Shown here: one piece after another, positions 55,691 to 64,000 of the stretch | Layout of the letters: each line of letters begins with the position of its first letter | How positions within the stretch are numbered: position 1 is the stretch's first letter | Source of the DNA: Emiliania huxleyi CCMP1516 | Taxonomy: Eukaryota; Haptophyta; Isochrysidales; Noelaerhabdaceae | DNA: 64,000 bases | Direction of reading: 5' to 3' | NCBI RefSeq assembly: GCF_000372725.1 | Contig: NW_005200011.1 | Coordinates: 248,918-312,917 of the forward strand | The notes under the pieces: generated by a model | The model's database searches: none | The model's input: the letters and a program-made list of their open reading frames with translations, nothing else | Told to the model about the DNA's origin: nothing | Position numbers and translations under genes: made by a program

Positions 55691-56585
55691 CCGTGAGGGA
55701 GGGAGTAGAGGATGTAGAGTGTAGAGCGCTGTAGAGCTGTAGAGATGTAGAGCACTCTGGAGCGCTGGAGCGCTGTAGAGCTCTACATCCGGCGCGGGAC
55801 GATGTGAGTCCGATGTAGAGCGATGCAGAGCGCGATTTTGTTGTAGAGTTTGTTGTAGAGGCTCTATATACAGCCAAACCGCCGGGAAGGCAGTAACTCA
55901 AAGAGGTCGAGCCGCGCTAATGGGGTGTCTCCGAGCTTACTGGAGCTCTGATGGACGGCCCTGACTATCCCTGACACACAGAGAGTCACTCTGACGGCAC
56001 ACAACACCCTATGACTGCGTCATGACCAGCCTGCCATGCGTCGCCGGTGCCGCATTCGTCGCTGTGCTTCTTTAGCAGGCGGTGGGCTGTCGGCTGCGAG
56101 GACGGTCGCATTTGCGCGAGGCGAGGCGAGCATTGCTGCGCGTTGCATGCGCCATGTTTCGCCAGCGCGTGCGGGAGCTCCTGGCTGAGCGTTGAGTCCA
56201 GGCGAGTTGCGCTGGCCACGATCGCTACGCCGAGCCGAGCTGACGCGCCGAGGCGCCGGCCAGTCGCAGCCGTGAGGCATGCCACAGCAGCAGAGGCACC
56301 TGCCACCCATTGGGCGGGCAGACAGAAGGCCAGGGCAGCAGCCAGCACTGGCAAGTGCAACGCGCGCCTCATGTCGAAGAGCGACCGTGCCTCGTTCGCG
56401 GCTTATGATGTAGAGTTTGTTGTAGAGATTTCACGTTGTAGAGCGCCTCTACATCGCTCTACATCGGACCCACATCGTCCCGCGGCGGATGTAGAGCTCT
56501 ACAGCTCTACAGCGCTCCAGAGCGCTCTACATCTCTACATCTCTACAGCGCTCTACACTCTACATCCTCTACACCCTCCCTCTCA
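55691..56585. mobile_element. Mutator-like element with long heptamer-rich inverted repeats
   Basis: About 180 bp at 55694-55870 and 56405-56585 are inverted repeats, dominated by TGTAGAG/CTCTACA heptamers. The outer ends read TGAGGGAGGG and, inverted, TGAGAGGGAGGG. GGAGACGGG lies outside both ends (55682-55690, 56586-56594). A 9-bp target duplication and long ends are characteristic of Mutator-like elements. The interior (about 55880-56400) has no transposase, so the copy is non-autonomous. Confidence 0.7.
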
Positions 56586-56676
56586 GGAGACGGGTCAACC
56601 CAGTGGGGACCAGATCACGTGCATCTCGTCGTAGCCGGAGGGGATGTTTAGCCTCCATCTGATAGACCCTCGTCAT

Positions 56677-57076
56677 CTTCTTCGCCAACGCGGCCATCGA
56701 CTGGCAGTCGAAACTACTCAAGGTCATGCTGTCCTCCGCCGAGGCCGAAGTTGGGGCCGGTGCCTTGGCATGCAAGCGGGCGATCTACCTGCGGCACCTG
56801 ATTGGCGAAGTGACTCCGCTGCCCGCCTTGCCGATCCCTCACATTGTCGACCACTCAGCACTGCCACCTCTGTCCGAGAACCTTGGCGTCAGCCGCAAGA
56901 CCGAACACTTTCGCCGCTGGCTTCACTTTATGCGGTACTGCGTGTTGCACAACTACACGTATGTGCACTTGACAAAGTCCGAGCACATGTTAGCCGACTC
57001 GCTCACGAAGGTTGGAGACAAGTATGGCTACCACTCGTTCCTGAAGGCTGTTTTCAACATTGCATCTTTCAAATAG
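56677..57076 (+). pseudogene. Copia retrotransposon RNase H fragment
   Basis: The plus frame reads FANAAIDWQSKLLKVMLSSA, EAEVGAGALACKRAIYLRHL, SENLGVSRKTEHFRRWLHFM and HLTKSEHMLADSLTKVGDKY, ending at a normal stop after NIASFK. These are the WxSKxQ, SSAEAE, KTxHxxxxxHFxR and ADxLTK blocks of Ty1/copia RNase H. Integrase and reverse transcriptase are missing upstream, where the frame abuts a repeat R1 tail in inverted orientation and the Mutator-like element. Confidence 0.85.
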
Positions 57077-57079
57077 CCA

Positions 57080-57535
57080 TTCTTCTCCGACTGCTAAATT
57101 TGGTACGCGATTCCCAGCCGCTCGAAGTGTCTACCGACTTTGAGCCGTTCTTAAATTTTGGGTATTTAGCGTGCCACAAGAGACAAGGGTTGGGCGTGCT
57201 CCTCACTCCCTTCGTTGCGTTCCTCTGGCACGGGCGCTTCATGTAACATGCTGAGGCTTGCTCCGCCTCCGAGCGAGGGAGGAGCCTACAGACCGTATGC
57301 AATTAATTTCCTGCGGCCAGGTTGCTACTCCGAGACGTCGGATAAGCACCAACGGCCAATGCACGAGGGGGTGTCGGTGGAGACTTGTTCACACCGGTAT
57401 GCCTTGCCCTTTTGGTGCTTCTAAGTAGACGGCTATGCTCTTAGTAGACTGTGGATGTGTTCACAGTCATGTGTGGAATTTCGGCGCCGAAATTCCTTTG
57501 TCCGCGGCGTCTTTTAGGCCGACGGACTTTTAGAG
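57080..57535 (+). repeat. Copia 3' untranslated/LTR region, copy 1
   Basis: Homologous to 61735-62285: shared GATTCCCAGCCGCTCGA, AATTTTGGGT(A/C)TTTA, GGGCGTGCTCCTCACTCCC, GCGCTTCATGTAACATGC, AATGCACGAGGGGGT and GTGTTCACAGTC(A/T)TGTGTG. Confidence 0.8.
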
Positions 57536-57652
57536 TCTTGTACAGCAGTGGCGGTCCGCTCACTGCGGTTTCTCTTGCTGCCGGCTGTCCGCCGACACTA
57601 CCAAAATCCGCATTCGGCAAAATTTGCGACCCGAAACTGGCATGGCGACTGC

Positions 57653-58468
57653 ATGCTGACTCCGCGGGACACACACTCCTCCGCGCCCGTGGATCCCGAA
57701 GCGTTCATCACCGCCGTGCTCGATCGGCTTCGCGCCACTCTTGGCTCGGACCCGGACGACGTGGCTAGAGCCGTGCACCGACTCGCCGCAGCAGCCACGC
57801 GGCCAGAGCAGCCGCCGCTGCCTCTGCTCGGCGAGCGCATGCGGCGGCTATTTGTAGAGGTGTGCCTGCACCGGCTCCAGTCTGGGACCGTCCCTCCGTG
57901 GAGTGCCGACTCGCGGCCGCTCCAGGACGGAGCGCGCGCGGAGGCCGCCCTTGCGCAGGTGGTGAGCGGACCTATGCTGGTCGGCGGCGTCGACAAGTGC
58001 TGGATCGCGCTCCTCCGCGCGCACTTGCTCCGCGTCTACCTCGGCCATGGCCTCAGCGGCGCGGAGCTCGCTATCGACCAGGGCGCCTACCCCACCGTCG
58101 GCGCGCTCGTCGCCGGTCGCGGCTGGCTCGCGGGCGCAGGCGCCGGGGCGGCCGAGGCGCGCGACTGGAACGTGCACCGGTTGCAGGATATTCTCGCCGT
58201 CGTGCCCGCGTATGTCCGCGTCGCGATCTGGGACGCGGTGCGCGTCGGCGCCCCGCTCGCCGCCTCGGCCTCCGAGGCGGTCATCACCAGCAAGATAGTC
58301 GACTCTCTCGGTGGGCTTGCGGGCTTCTTGGACCACGCGACCGTCGGCAGCCTCGGGCTCTTTCACCTTACGCACTCGTTTCTCGTCAACTGCGCCTGTC
58401 CGCCCGCAAGAAGCATCGCCGAGTCGCGGCTCGCCATCCTCGAGTGGGCCGTGCAAAATTTTGATTGA
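57653..58468 (+). CDS. Unrecognised 271-residue protein
   Basis: Starting MLTPRDTHSSAPVDPEAFIT (an upstream in-frame extension to 57548 is less likely because it reads through retroelement sequence). Contains RMRRLFVEVCLHRLQSGTVP, GGVDKCWIALLRAHLLRVYL, WNVHRLQDILAVVPAYVRVA, SKIVDSLGGLAGFLDHATVG and ends LAILEWAVQNFD. Helical and globular-looking, no signal peptide or membrane segment, single exon. No family recognised. Confidence 0.55.
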   Translation: MLTPRDTHSSAPVDPEAFITAVLDRLRATLGSDPDDVARAVHRLAAAATRPEQPPLPLLGERMRRLFVEVCLHRLQSGTVPPWSADSRPLQDGARAEAALAQVVSGPMLVGGVDKCWIALLRAHLLRVYLGHGLSGAELAIDQGAYPTVGALVAGRGWLAGAGAGAAEARDWNVHRLQDILAVVPAYVRVAIWDAVRVGAPLAASASEAVITSKIVDSLGGLAGFLDHATVGSLGLFHLTHSFLVNCACPPARSIAESRLAILEWAVQNFD

Positions 58469-58799
58469 ATGTCAAACATGATGCAGTAAATATCGTGCTT
58501 GCGTATGATAGCAACCCCTCGTCTGACGGCAGCGTCCGCCACTCCGCCCGCACGCGCGCCCGTCACGCCGCATCGTTGTCTGCCTACACCGCTTCGGCCG
58601 CAGCCTCGGCAAGTGCCTTCACACGCGCTGGGTCAGGTGCAGCAGCACCAGCAGCCAGTGCAGCAGCAGCAGCCAGTGCAGCAGCGAGTGATCACGCTTG
58701 CACAAGCGGTGGGCGGTCGTCATGTGCTGCGCGATGGGTCACTTTGGCTAAATCCGAGGCTGAGCCCGGGGCCTCGAGGGGCTCTTTGCGGCGGCGGCG

Positions 58800-58970
58800 A
58801 TGCGAAAGGTCCAAAAGGATCTGGTGTCGATGAAGGTGGTGGAGCTCAAGGAGGAGCTGGGCGAGCGTGGCGAGGCCCTCTCGGGCAACAAGGCGTGGCT
58901 GCGCCGCCGGTTGCACGCCGCTATAGTGAGCGAGTATTTGGAGAGCGCCGCGAGCGCCGCCGGAGAGTAG
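58800..58970 (+). CDS. SAP-domain ORF (56 residues as read; possibly the last exon of a longer gene)
   Basis: Reads MRKVQKDLVSMKVVELKEEL, GERGEALSGNKAWLRRRLHA and AIVSEYLE. The spacing L-K-E-E-L...RG...SGNK..L..RL is a SAP domain, a helix-extended-helix that binds AT-rich DNA or sits in RNA/DNA enzymes. A Gln-rich frame just upstream (QVQQHQQPVQQQQPVQQRVI, then GGRHVLRDGSLWLNPRLS, about 58630-58760) may be the preceding exon. Downstream are repeated TTTT(A/G)(C/G)C(A/G)TTTTG(C/A)CCC words. Confidence 0.6.
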   Translation: MRKVQKDLVSMKVVELKEELGERGEALSGNKAWLRRRLHAAIVSEYLESAASAAGE

Positions 58971-59375
58971 AATGTCCAAAATTTTCGCGCAGGCGGCGCG
59001 CGGCTTTTACCATTTTGCCCCGGTCGGGCCGTGACTTTTGTCGTTTTGCCCCAAATTTACTGCGCGCAGTGCTTTTAGCGTTTTGACCCAAATCTGCCGA
59101 ACTTTTAGGATACCCTCAGACTAATGTCTATGATTACAAGGGGGGGGGGGGGGGGCAGCATTGAGGCACGAGGGGGACGGAAGGCGGCCAAATCGAGCGG
59201 CCTTGCGGCGACGCGTGGGGGCTGCTCTTCATCTTAAGCATCGCGGGCGACAGACGCGCGACAGCCCCACGGCCACGCGCTCGAACGCGCGCTCCGCCCA
59301 CGCGCGCGGCGTGGACCCTCGTGTACATGATAGCGCGGACCTCGCACGGTTATTAAGTAAAAACCGAAACCTCGC

Positions 59376-59393
59376 AGATATATATAAAACCTC
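59376..59393 (+). promoter_or_regulatory. Isolated TATA-like element
   Basis: GATATATATAAAACC in AT-poor surroundings, about 30 bp before CCTCGGTCCTCTCGCG. No plus-strand gene follows, so its role is unclear. Confidence 0.3.
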
Positions 59394-59535
59394 GGCACCT
59401 CGGTCCTCTCGCGCAGCAGATCTCTAGTTTACTCTGCGGCGCGCCCACACTTCACTACCTGAATCACGGCGCGGGCGCCGCAGGAAGAGGGCGGGCGGTT
59501 AGGCGGCGGCTCGTTCCTTCCGGCACACTGTCGTC

Positions 59536-60000
59536 TCAGCCAGCGCACACTCCCCACACCTCAGTCGCCTTAAAGAGGAAGACGCTCTCATTTGGGTTCG
59601 GCCCGTCGGGCTCCACCTTCATGCCGTCGACCGGGGCCACCACCACGCGCATGCCGGCGGCCAGGGCCGGCGCCGGCTGCGCCTCGCCTCCCTCTGAGAC
59701 GCGGCCAGGGCCGACGTGGAGCACTGTGCCATATTTGACCTCCTTGGGCTTGAAAGCGTCCAGTGAGTCGTTCGGGTCGTCCGAGAAGGCGGTGGGCATC
59801 AGGATCCCGCCCGCGGACTCCGCGGGTGAGCTGTCCAGCTCGACGACCACCATGTCAGCAAGCGCCTCGAGCAGCAGAGGCGGCGAGGCGCGCGGGGCGG
59901 CGCGCGCGTTGGGCACGCCGCTGCGCAAGGCGCTGCCGCCGATCTGCAGCGCCTCGCAAAATTGCCAGCCGGCGAGCAGCAGCAAGGCACGAGCGCGCAT
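59536..60000 (-). CDS. GroES/Cpn10-like co-chaperonin, probably plastid
   Basis: The 154-residue single exon begins with a hydrophobic leader (MRARALLLLAGWQFCEALQI) and an Ala/Arg/Pro-rich stretch, as in bipartite targeting to secondary plastids. The Cpn10 fold follows: ADMVVVELDSSPAESAGGIL (strand and start of the mobile loop), KYGTVLHVGPGRVSEGG, AAGMRVVVAPVDGMKVEPDG and SVFLFKATEVWGVC. The mobile loop region (ESAGGILMPTAF) matches the SAGGI/TAGGI contact motif, and KYGTVLHVGPG matches the GxVxAVGxG motif of co-chaperonins. Compared with bacterial GroES it has a longer insert (DDPNDSLDAFKPKE). It would cap a Cpn60 complex. Confidence 0.8.
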   Translation of the reverse strand: MRARALLLLAGWQFCEALQIGGSALRSGVPNARAAPRASPPLLLEALADMVVVELDSSPAESAGGILMPTAFSDDPNDSLDAFKPKEVKYGTVLHVGPGRVSEGGEAQPAPALAAGMRVVVAPVDGMKVEPDGPNPNESVFLFKATEVWGVCAG

Positions 60001-61157
60001 TTTACCGAGTGTGAGACGTGTGGAGGTTCCCCATGCCAGTTTCGGGGGGCAAACCCTGTCCGGCCCCTAGAGCCCCGGGTAAGGCCCAGGTGGCCTAGGC
60101 CATCAGAAGGGACCAAGAGGAGTCAGTCTGAGCCATAGAGCCCATGTCTTTGCCCCCGAAGGTCGCGTTCAAATGCCCGGAACGGACGTTACAGTGGTGT
60201 CCGTCCGGCCGGCGCGATCACCGAGCTGTGACGCTCAGGGAAGCCGGTTGAGGTACTGGTTTCTTTGCCCAGGGCTGGCCTTCCCCCCAGGCTGGATCAG
60301 CTGAGCAAGGTTTGGGGAGAATCCCCCGGTCAGATCTTCAGATATTTTAGCCCCCCGCTACCCAGTTGCACTCGTGCGACGTAGCGGGGGGCCACAACTA
60401 CGTTTACGAAAACATAAGTAGTCCCGCGAGGTGTGAATTGGCCGCCCCAGTAGCCCCCTTTCCATCGAGTTGGTTTTTCGGCGCGTCCCCAGAGCGTCCA
60501 AACTTGTTTGGGCGCCAACCGTATCTCGCAACGAATCTCGCCGGCCTCACCGGCCCTCTTTGCGTTGACCGACGCCCGTCCGCTCGACTGCCCGATGAAG
60601 AGCGACTGCGGCCCATCACCCGCCTGCCGATCACCTGTCCGCCTCGCCGCGCGCGGGCCGCTCGCCTGCTCGCCACCGCCGCCGCGTTTCCCCGCGCCGC
60701 CACGCTTCCCTGTGCACCTGACCGCGCTCGAGCTGCGCACAGACGGCGCGCTCTGGCAGACAGAGCAGCGGTCCGCCCAGGCGGTCGCTGCTCCGCCCCG
60801 TCCGCGTCCGTCCGCCCGCGCGTGCCACTGCCGCCGCCGCCGCCGCTCCACCCGATCCCCGTGTGTCGTGAGAGTAATGCTTTGTGTATGGCAGATGGCA
60901 CCCGCGGGTGACCGCGGTGTGTCCCCCGCGCGTGTGTGTGTGGACTTGTCACTTGAGCCTCTATGATTCGTAGACCATCTGCGCAGCGCCTCGGAGAGGC
61001 GCGCAGGAGGCGCGCTTTGTTCTCGGGTTTGGATGGTAGCGGGGGGCCCCGCCGGAGGCTGGTTACTGATGACGGATGACCGAAAATGGGCAAAAACTGC
61101 TTGCTGTCGGCTGAAAAGGCGACATGATGGTGTTTTACCGCCAGGGGTCGCGCATGA
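60001..61157. other. Intergenic with repeat R4 copy 2
   Basis: Apart from R4 (60345-60478) no motif was found on either strand. The 60500-60900 part is open in several frames but is Arg/Pro/Ala-rich and unconvincing. Confidence 0.5.
60345..60478 (-). repeat. Dispersed repeat R4, copy 2
   Basis: Inverted copy of 30225-30378 (TTTTAGCCCCCCGCTACCCA through CCGCCCCAGTAGCCCCC). Confidence 0.85.
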
Positions 61158-61718
61158 GTGAGGGCGACGGCTGACGATGGGGCGCATCGAAAAGAAGTCA
61201 TACGAACGTTACGACTTTTACGGGGTTCTGGTCTTCCTGCCAACGCGTCCATCTGTGCGCCGTTCAACACTGGTTGGTTTGCACACAATGTCGATGCCAA
61301 CGACTGCGTCCTCCTGTACCACGGACGGACAGGACACGTCCGCTTGGCACCTTGGATTTGCCTCCGGGACGAGTACGGGCGCGTGTACTTCGGCAACCTG
61401 ATCACCCGCGTCACGCAATGGTATCCTCCCAAGCTGTGGATGCAGGAGAACATCGCCCGGCCGCCCCTCCACGACATCGATATGTCTTGCCAACGGGTCG
61501 ACGACTTACGGTCAATTGCGCTTTGCCTAGCCTCAGCGCATGCGCCACCGTCGAAGCTGACCCGCCTCGTCAACCGGACGATGGTGGAGGGTGGGGCACC
61601 GTACCGGAACTGCATCGGGCTGCCTCACTACCCGCCCGACTCGTTCGACAACGACCTCACCTTCCCGATCAACGGGCACTACGAGCGTATCAATGGGACG
61701 CTCTGGAAAAAGATGTAA
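61158..61718 (+). CDS. WW-domain ORF attached to a copia 3' end
   Basis: The open frame includes FNTGWFAHNVDANDCVLLYH and then PWICLRDEYGRVYFGNLITR followed by VTQWYPP. The two tryptophans are 22 residues apart, with G-R-x-Y-F-x-N-x-x-T-R between and the final P-P, which is the WW signature. A C-terminal region (HAPPSKLTRLVNRTMVEGGA, DNDLTFPINGHYERINGTLW) follows, stopping at 61718, and copia-type 3' sequence starts within about 20 bp. WW domains bind proline-rich peptides. The 5' end is uncertain: the first 30 residues are not convincingly coding. Confidence 0.55.
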   Translation: MRATADDGAHRKEVIRTLRLLRGSGLPANASICAPFNTGWFAHNVDANDCVLLYHGRTGHVRLAPWICLRDEYGRVYFGNLITRVTQWYPPKLWMQENIARPPLHDIDMSCQRVDDLRSIALCLASAHAPPSKLTRLVNRTMVEGGAPYRNCIGLPHYPPDSFDNDLTFPINGHYERINGTLWKKM

Positions 61719-61734
61719 TCTCTTTCCGCTGCAC

Positions 61735-62285
61735 CTTTGGCATCCAGATTCCCAGCCGCTCGATTTCGTTGTACCCCTGTCCAACGATATGGATTTCTTT
61801 CTATCGACTTCGAGCCGCTCCTAAATTTTGGGTCTTTACGATGCCACAAGAGACAAGGGCTGGGCGTGCTCCTCACTCCCAGTGTTGCGTTCCTTTGGCA
61901 AGGGCGCTTCATGTAACATGCCGAGGCTTGCTCCGCCTCCGAGGAGCCTACAGGCCGTACTTACAGAACTATAACATGAGGCAGTGCTTCTCCCCTTTGT
62001 TTGCACTATGACCTGCCGCTGCTTCCCCCGAATATCGGATGGGCACCTGCAGGCCAATGCACGAGGGGGTCTGTCAGTGGAGAGACCACTTCACAGCTAT
62101 GCCTTGCCCTTTAGGTGCTCTTAGTATGTTCTTGAATTCACCCGTCCCTGACTGCCTGAGTACATTCCCTTCGTATTGTCTTGTACTCGGCGTCCTGTGG
62201 GTGTGTTCACAGTCTTGTGTGAATTTCGGCGCCGCCGAAATTCAAGGTCCGTCGGTCTCTTTTGACCGCGGCGTTAGAGAGATCC
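61735..62285 (+). repeat. Copia 3' untranslated/LTR region, copy 2
   Basis: See 57080-57535. The inverted TTTCGGCGCCGCCGAAATT hairpin near 62224 corresponds to TTTCGGCGCCGAAATT near 57479. Confidence 0.8.
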
Positions 62286-62289
62286 TTTG

Positions 62290-63802
62290 CTTGTCATGCT
62301 TTTTGGCTTCTCTCTGGCGCTCCCGCTCCTGGCCGGCGTGTATACGCCGACAATGAATCAGCGTCTTTCTGCTGGCATCACGCATAGGAGAAGCCGAGAG
62401 GCACGAGGTCCTCCAATTTGCCGGATCAGCAGCGCGGTCTGGAGCGTAGTTGTGGCGTATGCATTTGCCCCCCGCAGTCTGAATGGACCAACGCCCGAGC
62501 TCATACTGCGCTCTGTGCAGCCTTCTCATGCAGTGAACGGGATCGGCGAAGTTGCGCCACCACTATCGTTGTCGTTCCTGCCACGCACCACCTTGAATAA
62601 AGACACCGGCTTGAGCGGCCGTGGGTTGAGGCACACCGTAGTCGTTCGCAGGGCGCAACAACTAGCGATAGCGCAATATTTGCCAGGAGCTTCAGCCGAG
62701 GGCTCGCTGTCAGTCGATCGGGAGTCACTGGGATGGCTTGCCTGCCTTCTCTGATTGGCATGCGAGGACGATGTGCTGTCGTCGAGGAGCAGGATTGCTG
62801 GTTGCTCGTCGTCACTCGATGCGTGGCTGGGCGAGCAGCCCTGACCCGGCAAGCTGTCGTTGTCGGACTTTGCCCAGGCGACTCGACAGGAGTACTTATG
62901 AGCCCAGCTAATAATTTGACGCTCCTTTGTTTTTTTTAAGTGGAGTTCTAATTGGAGTTGGTGCGCGTAATTTTCTGTGCTCCGCGCTAGGCCTCCTCTT
63001 TCTTTCAGAGAGAAAACATCGCGCGCTCTCGCGGGCGCTCCCAGCAGTTACGCGTGCAGCCCTCGGCAGCTGCAACGAGTGCGGTGCTCGGCGTGCTCTC
63101 GCCTACGGTGCTAACTGACGCAGTATGGCTGCAGGGACAAGCACGGAGGCGATGATGACCGAGCATCCACCTCTTGCCGCACTGCCTGTGCCGCGCAACG
63201 CTGCATTCCAAGAGCACAGCGGGGCCTGGGGACGATTGACTACTACGGCAGACTACGACTGAGCAGGCGAGTGAATGACGAATTAAGAAGAGAGGGGGAC
63301 TCGACCACCTCACCACAGAAGAGGCGACGGCTCACACACGAGAGATCAAGTTTGTCAAGGCATCACAAGCTAGCACATCGAATACCTAAAGACTTAAAGG
63401 CATCACACTACAAGGAACGCGGCTGAGCTGACTCCCTGTAGGGGGCGCCTCGGTGAACCAGGGACTAGGATCTCGTGCAGACGACACAGGGCGTGCTGCG
63501 CCCCGCGCGATCCCTGGCACAGAGGAGGCTGAGCCGCCGAACTTAGGATGCCTGCAAAGGCTGGCGAAAGCCGGCGACCCACAACAGCATATTTTCAAGT
63601 TTAAGAAATATTCTGTCTAAAACCGCGAGCTACGAGTACGAGTATCCGCCCTGCAAACTTGTACACCCGAGTTTGGCGCTTTCGGGCTGAGAGTCAACTG
63701 CCATGGGCCCCGACCAGTACGGGCTGGCTCGCTTTGCTGTCGGTATCTGCGTTTGTCGTGCCACGTGTCCGCAGGCCGCGCTCCGGCGAGCCCGACGCCA
63801 CA
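62290..63802. other. Intergenic, no supported gene
   Basis: Minus frames at about 62530-62850 include SSDDEQPAILLLDDSTSSSH, and plus frames are also open, but neither carries a domain. Confidence 0.45.
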
Positions 63803-64000
63803 ATGCAGGCTTCCGGCGGAGAAATGGCGCAGCTGTCTGTGCGGTCGCACTCGGAGTTCGTCGCGCTGCCGCCCAAAATCAAAGAACTGATCTACAAGCA
63901 GATGCCCGAGTGGTGCCTCTCGCGATGGCGCTCAATCTCAACGACGACGCGGGACACCGTGGCCGCCGGCAGTGTGCGCTTCGCCCCGCAGTGGTTCGTG
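63803..64000 (+). CDS. F-box-like protein, N-terminus only (runs off the window)
   Basis: The first 66 residues, MQASGGEMAQLSVRSHSEFV then ALPPKIKELIYKQMPEWCLS, RWRSISTTTRDTVAAGSVRF. The L-P-x-x-I-x-x-x-I...L-x-x-W-R-x-I-S-x-x-x-R spacing resembles an F-box helix bundle, which recruits substrates to SCF ubiquitin ligases. The frame is still open at the window edge. Confidence 0.45.
   Translation, partial: MQASGGEMAQLSVRSHSEFVALPPKIKELIYKQMPEWCLSRWRSISTTTRDTVAAGSVRFAPQWFV

Noticed and set aside
60404..61615. 403-residue minus-strand frame
   Set aside because: Crosses repeat R4 and is antisense to the WW-domain ORF; composition is Arg/Ala/Pro-biased and no domain is visible.

Overview
The window is nuclear DNA of a GC-rich microbial eukaryote. 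I infer a haptophyte-like alga (a coccolithophore relative such as Emiliania is the best guess) from four things: high GC, plastid- and mitochondrion-type targeting leaders, many short introns whose frames only join if the donor is GC rather than GT, and a very high density of mobile elements. No bacterial operons, rRNA or convincing tRNA genes were seen. A 100-base run of N at 49535-49634 marks a scaffold gap, and the sequence left of it is a low-quality second copy of the sequence right of it.

Host-like genes: a Rossmann-fold methyltransferase (1146-2261 +); a tandem VKOR-type thioredoxin protein (2336-3730 -); a broken secreted beta-propeller glycosidase (7696-8832 -) divergent from a C-terminally truncated superfamily 2 helicase (8948-10201 +); a Maf pyrophosphatase (13707-14375 +); a ten-or-so-exon gene ending in a UVR motif (21373-24297 +); a seven-exon mitochondrial ISCA-type Fe-S assembly gene (31073-32273 -); a clan GH-A-like glycosidase with a C-terminal membrane anchor (36837-39490 -); a secreted protein of unknown family (44491-46418 +); a MurG-like glycosyltransferase spanning the gap (47543-50417 -); an unknown 271-residue protein (57653-58468 +); a SAP-domain ORF (58800-58970 +); a GroES-like co-chaperonin (59536-60000 -); and the start of an F-box-like gene running off the right edge (63803 +).

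Between them lies a dense set of mobile elements, several with exact boundaries and target duplications. There is a 2.2-kb inverted-repeat element with TCCGAC iterons and an unrecognised gene, inserted with a 6-bp duplication into the terminal repeat of another element just upstream of the thioredoxin gene. There is a 1458-bp non-autonomous LTR element with 281-bp LTRs and a 5-bp duplication, a hAT element with an 8-bp duplication, a Mutator-like element with about 180-bp ends packed with TGTAGAG heptamers, and a 4.3-kb helicase-bearing unit bounded by 99-bp direct repeats. Also present are Helitron and copia fragments, a LINE fragment with a chromodomain-like segment, a tRNA-derived SINE-like family and several unclassified dispersed repeats.

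The genes do not form a pathway; they are unlinked housekeeping and cell-surface genes separated by transposon debris. Exon models were built by eye from frame and splice-site agreement, so junctions supported by frame and family motifs (ISCA, glycosyltransferase, UVR gene, GH-A protein) are much firmer than the remainder.
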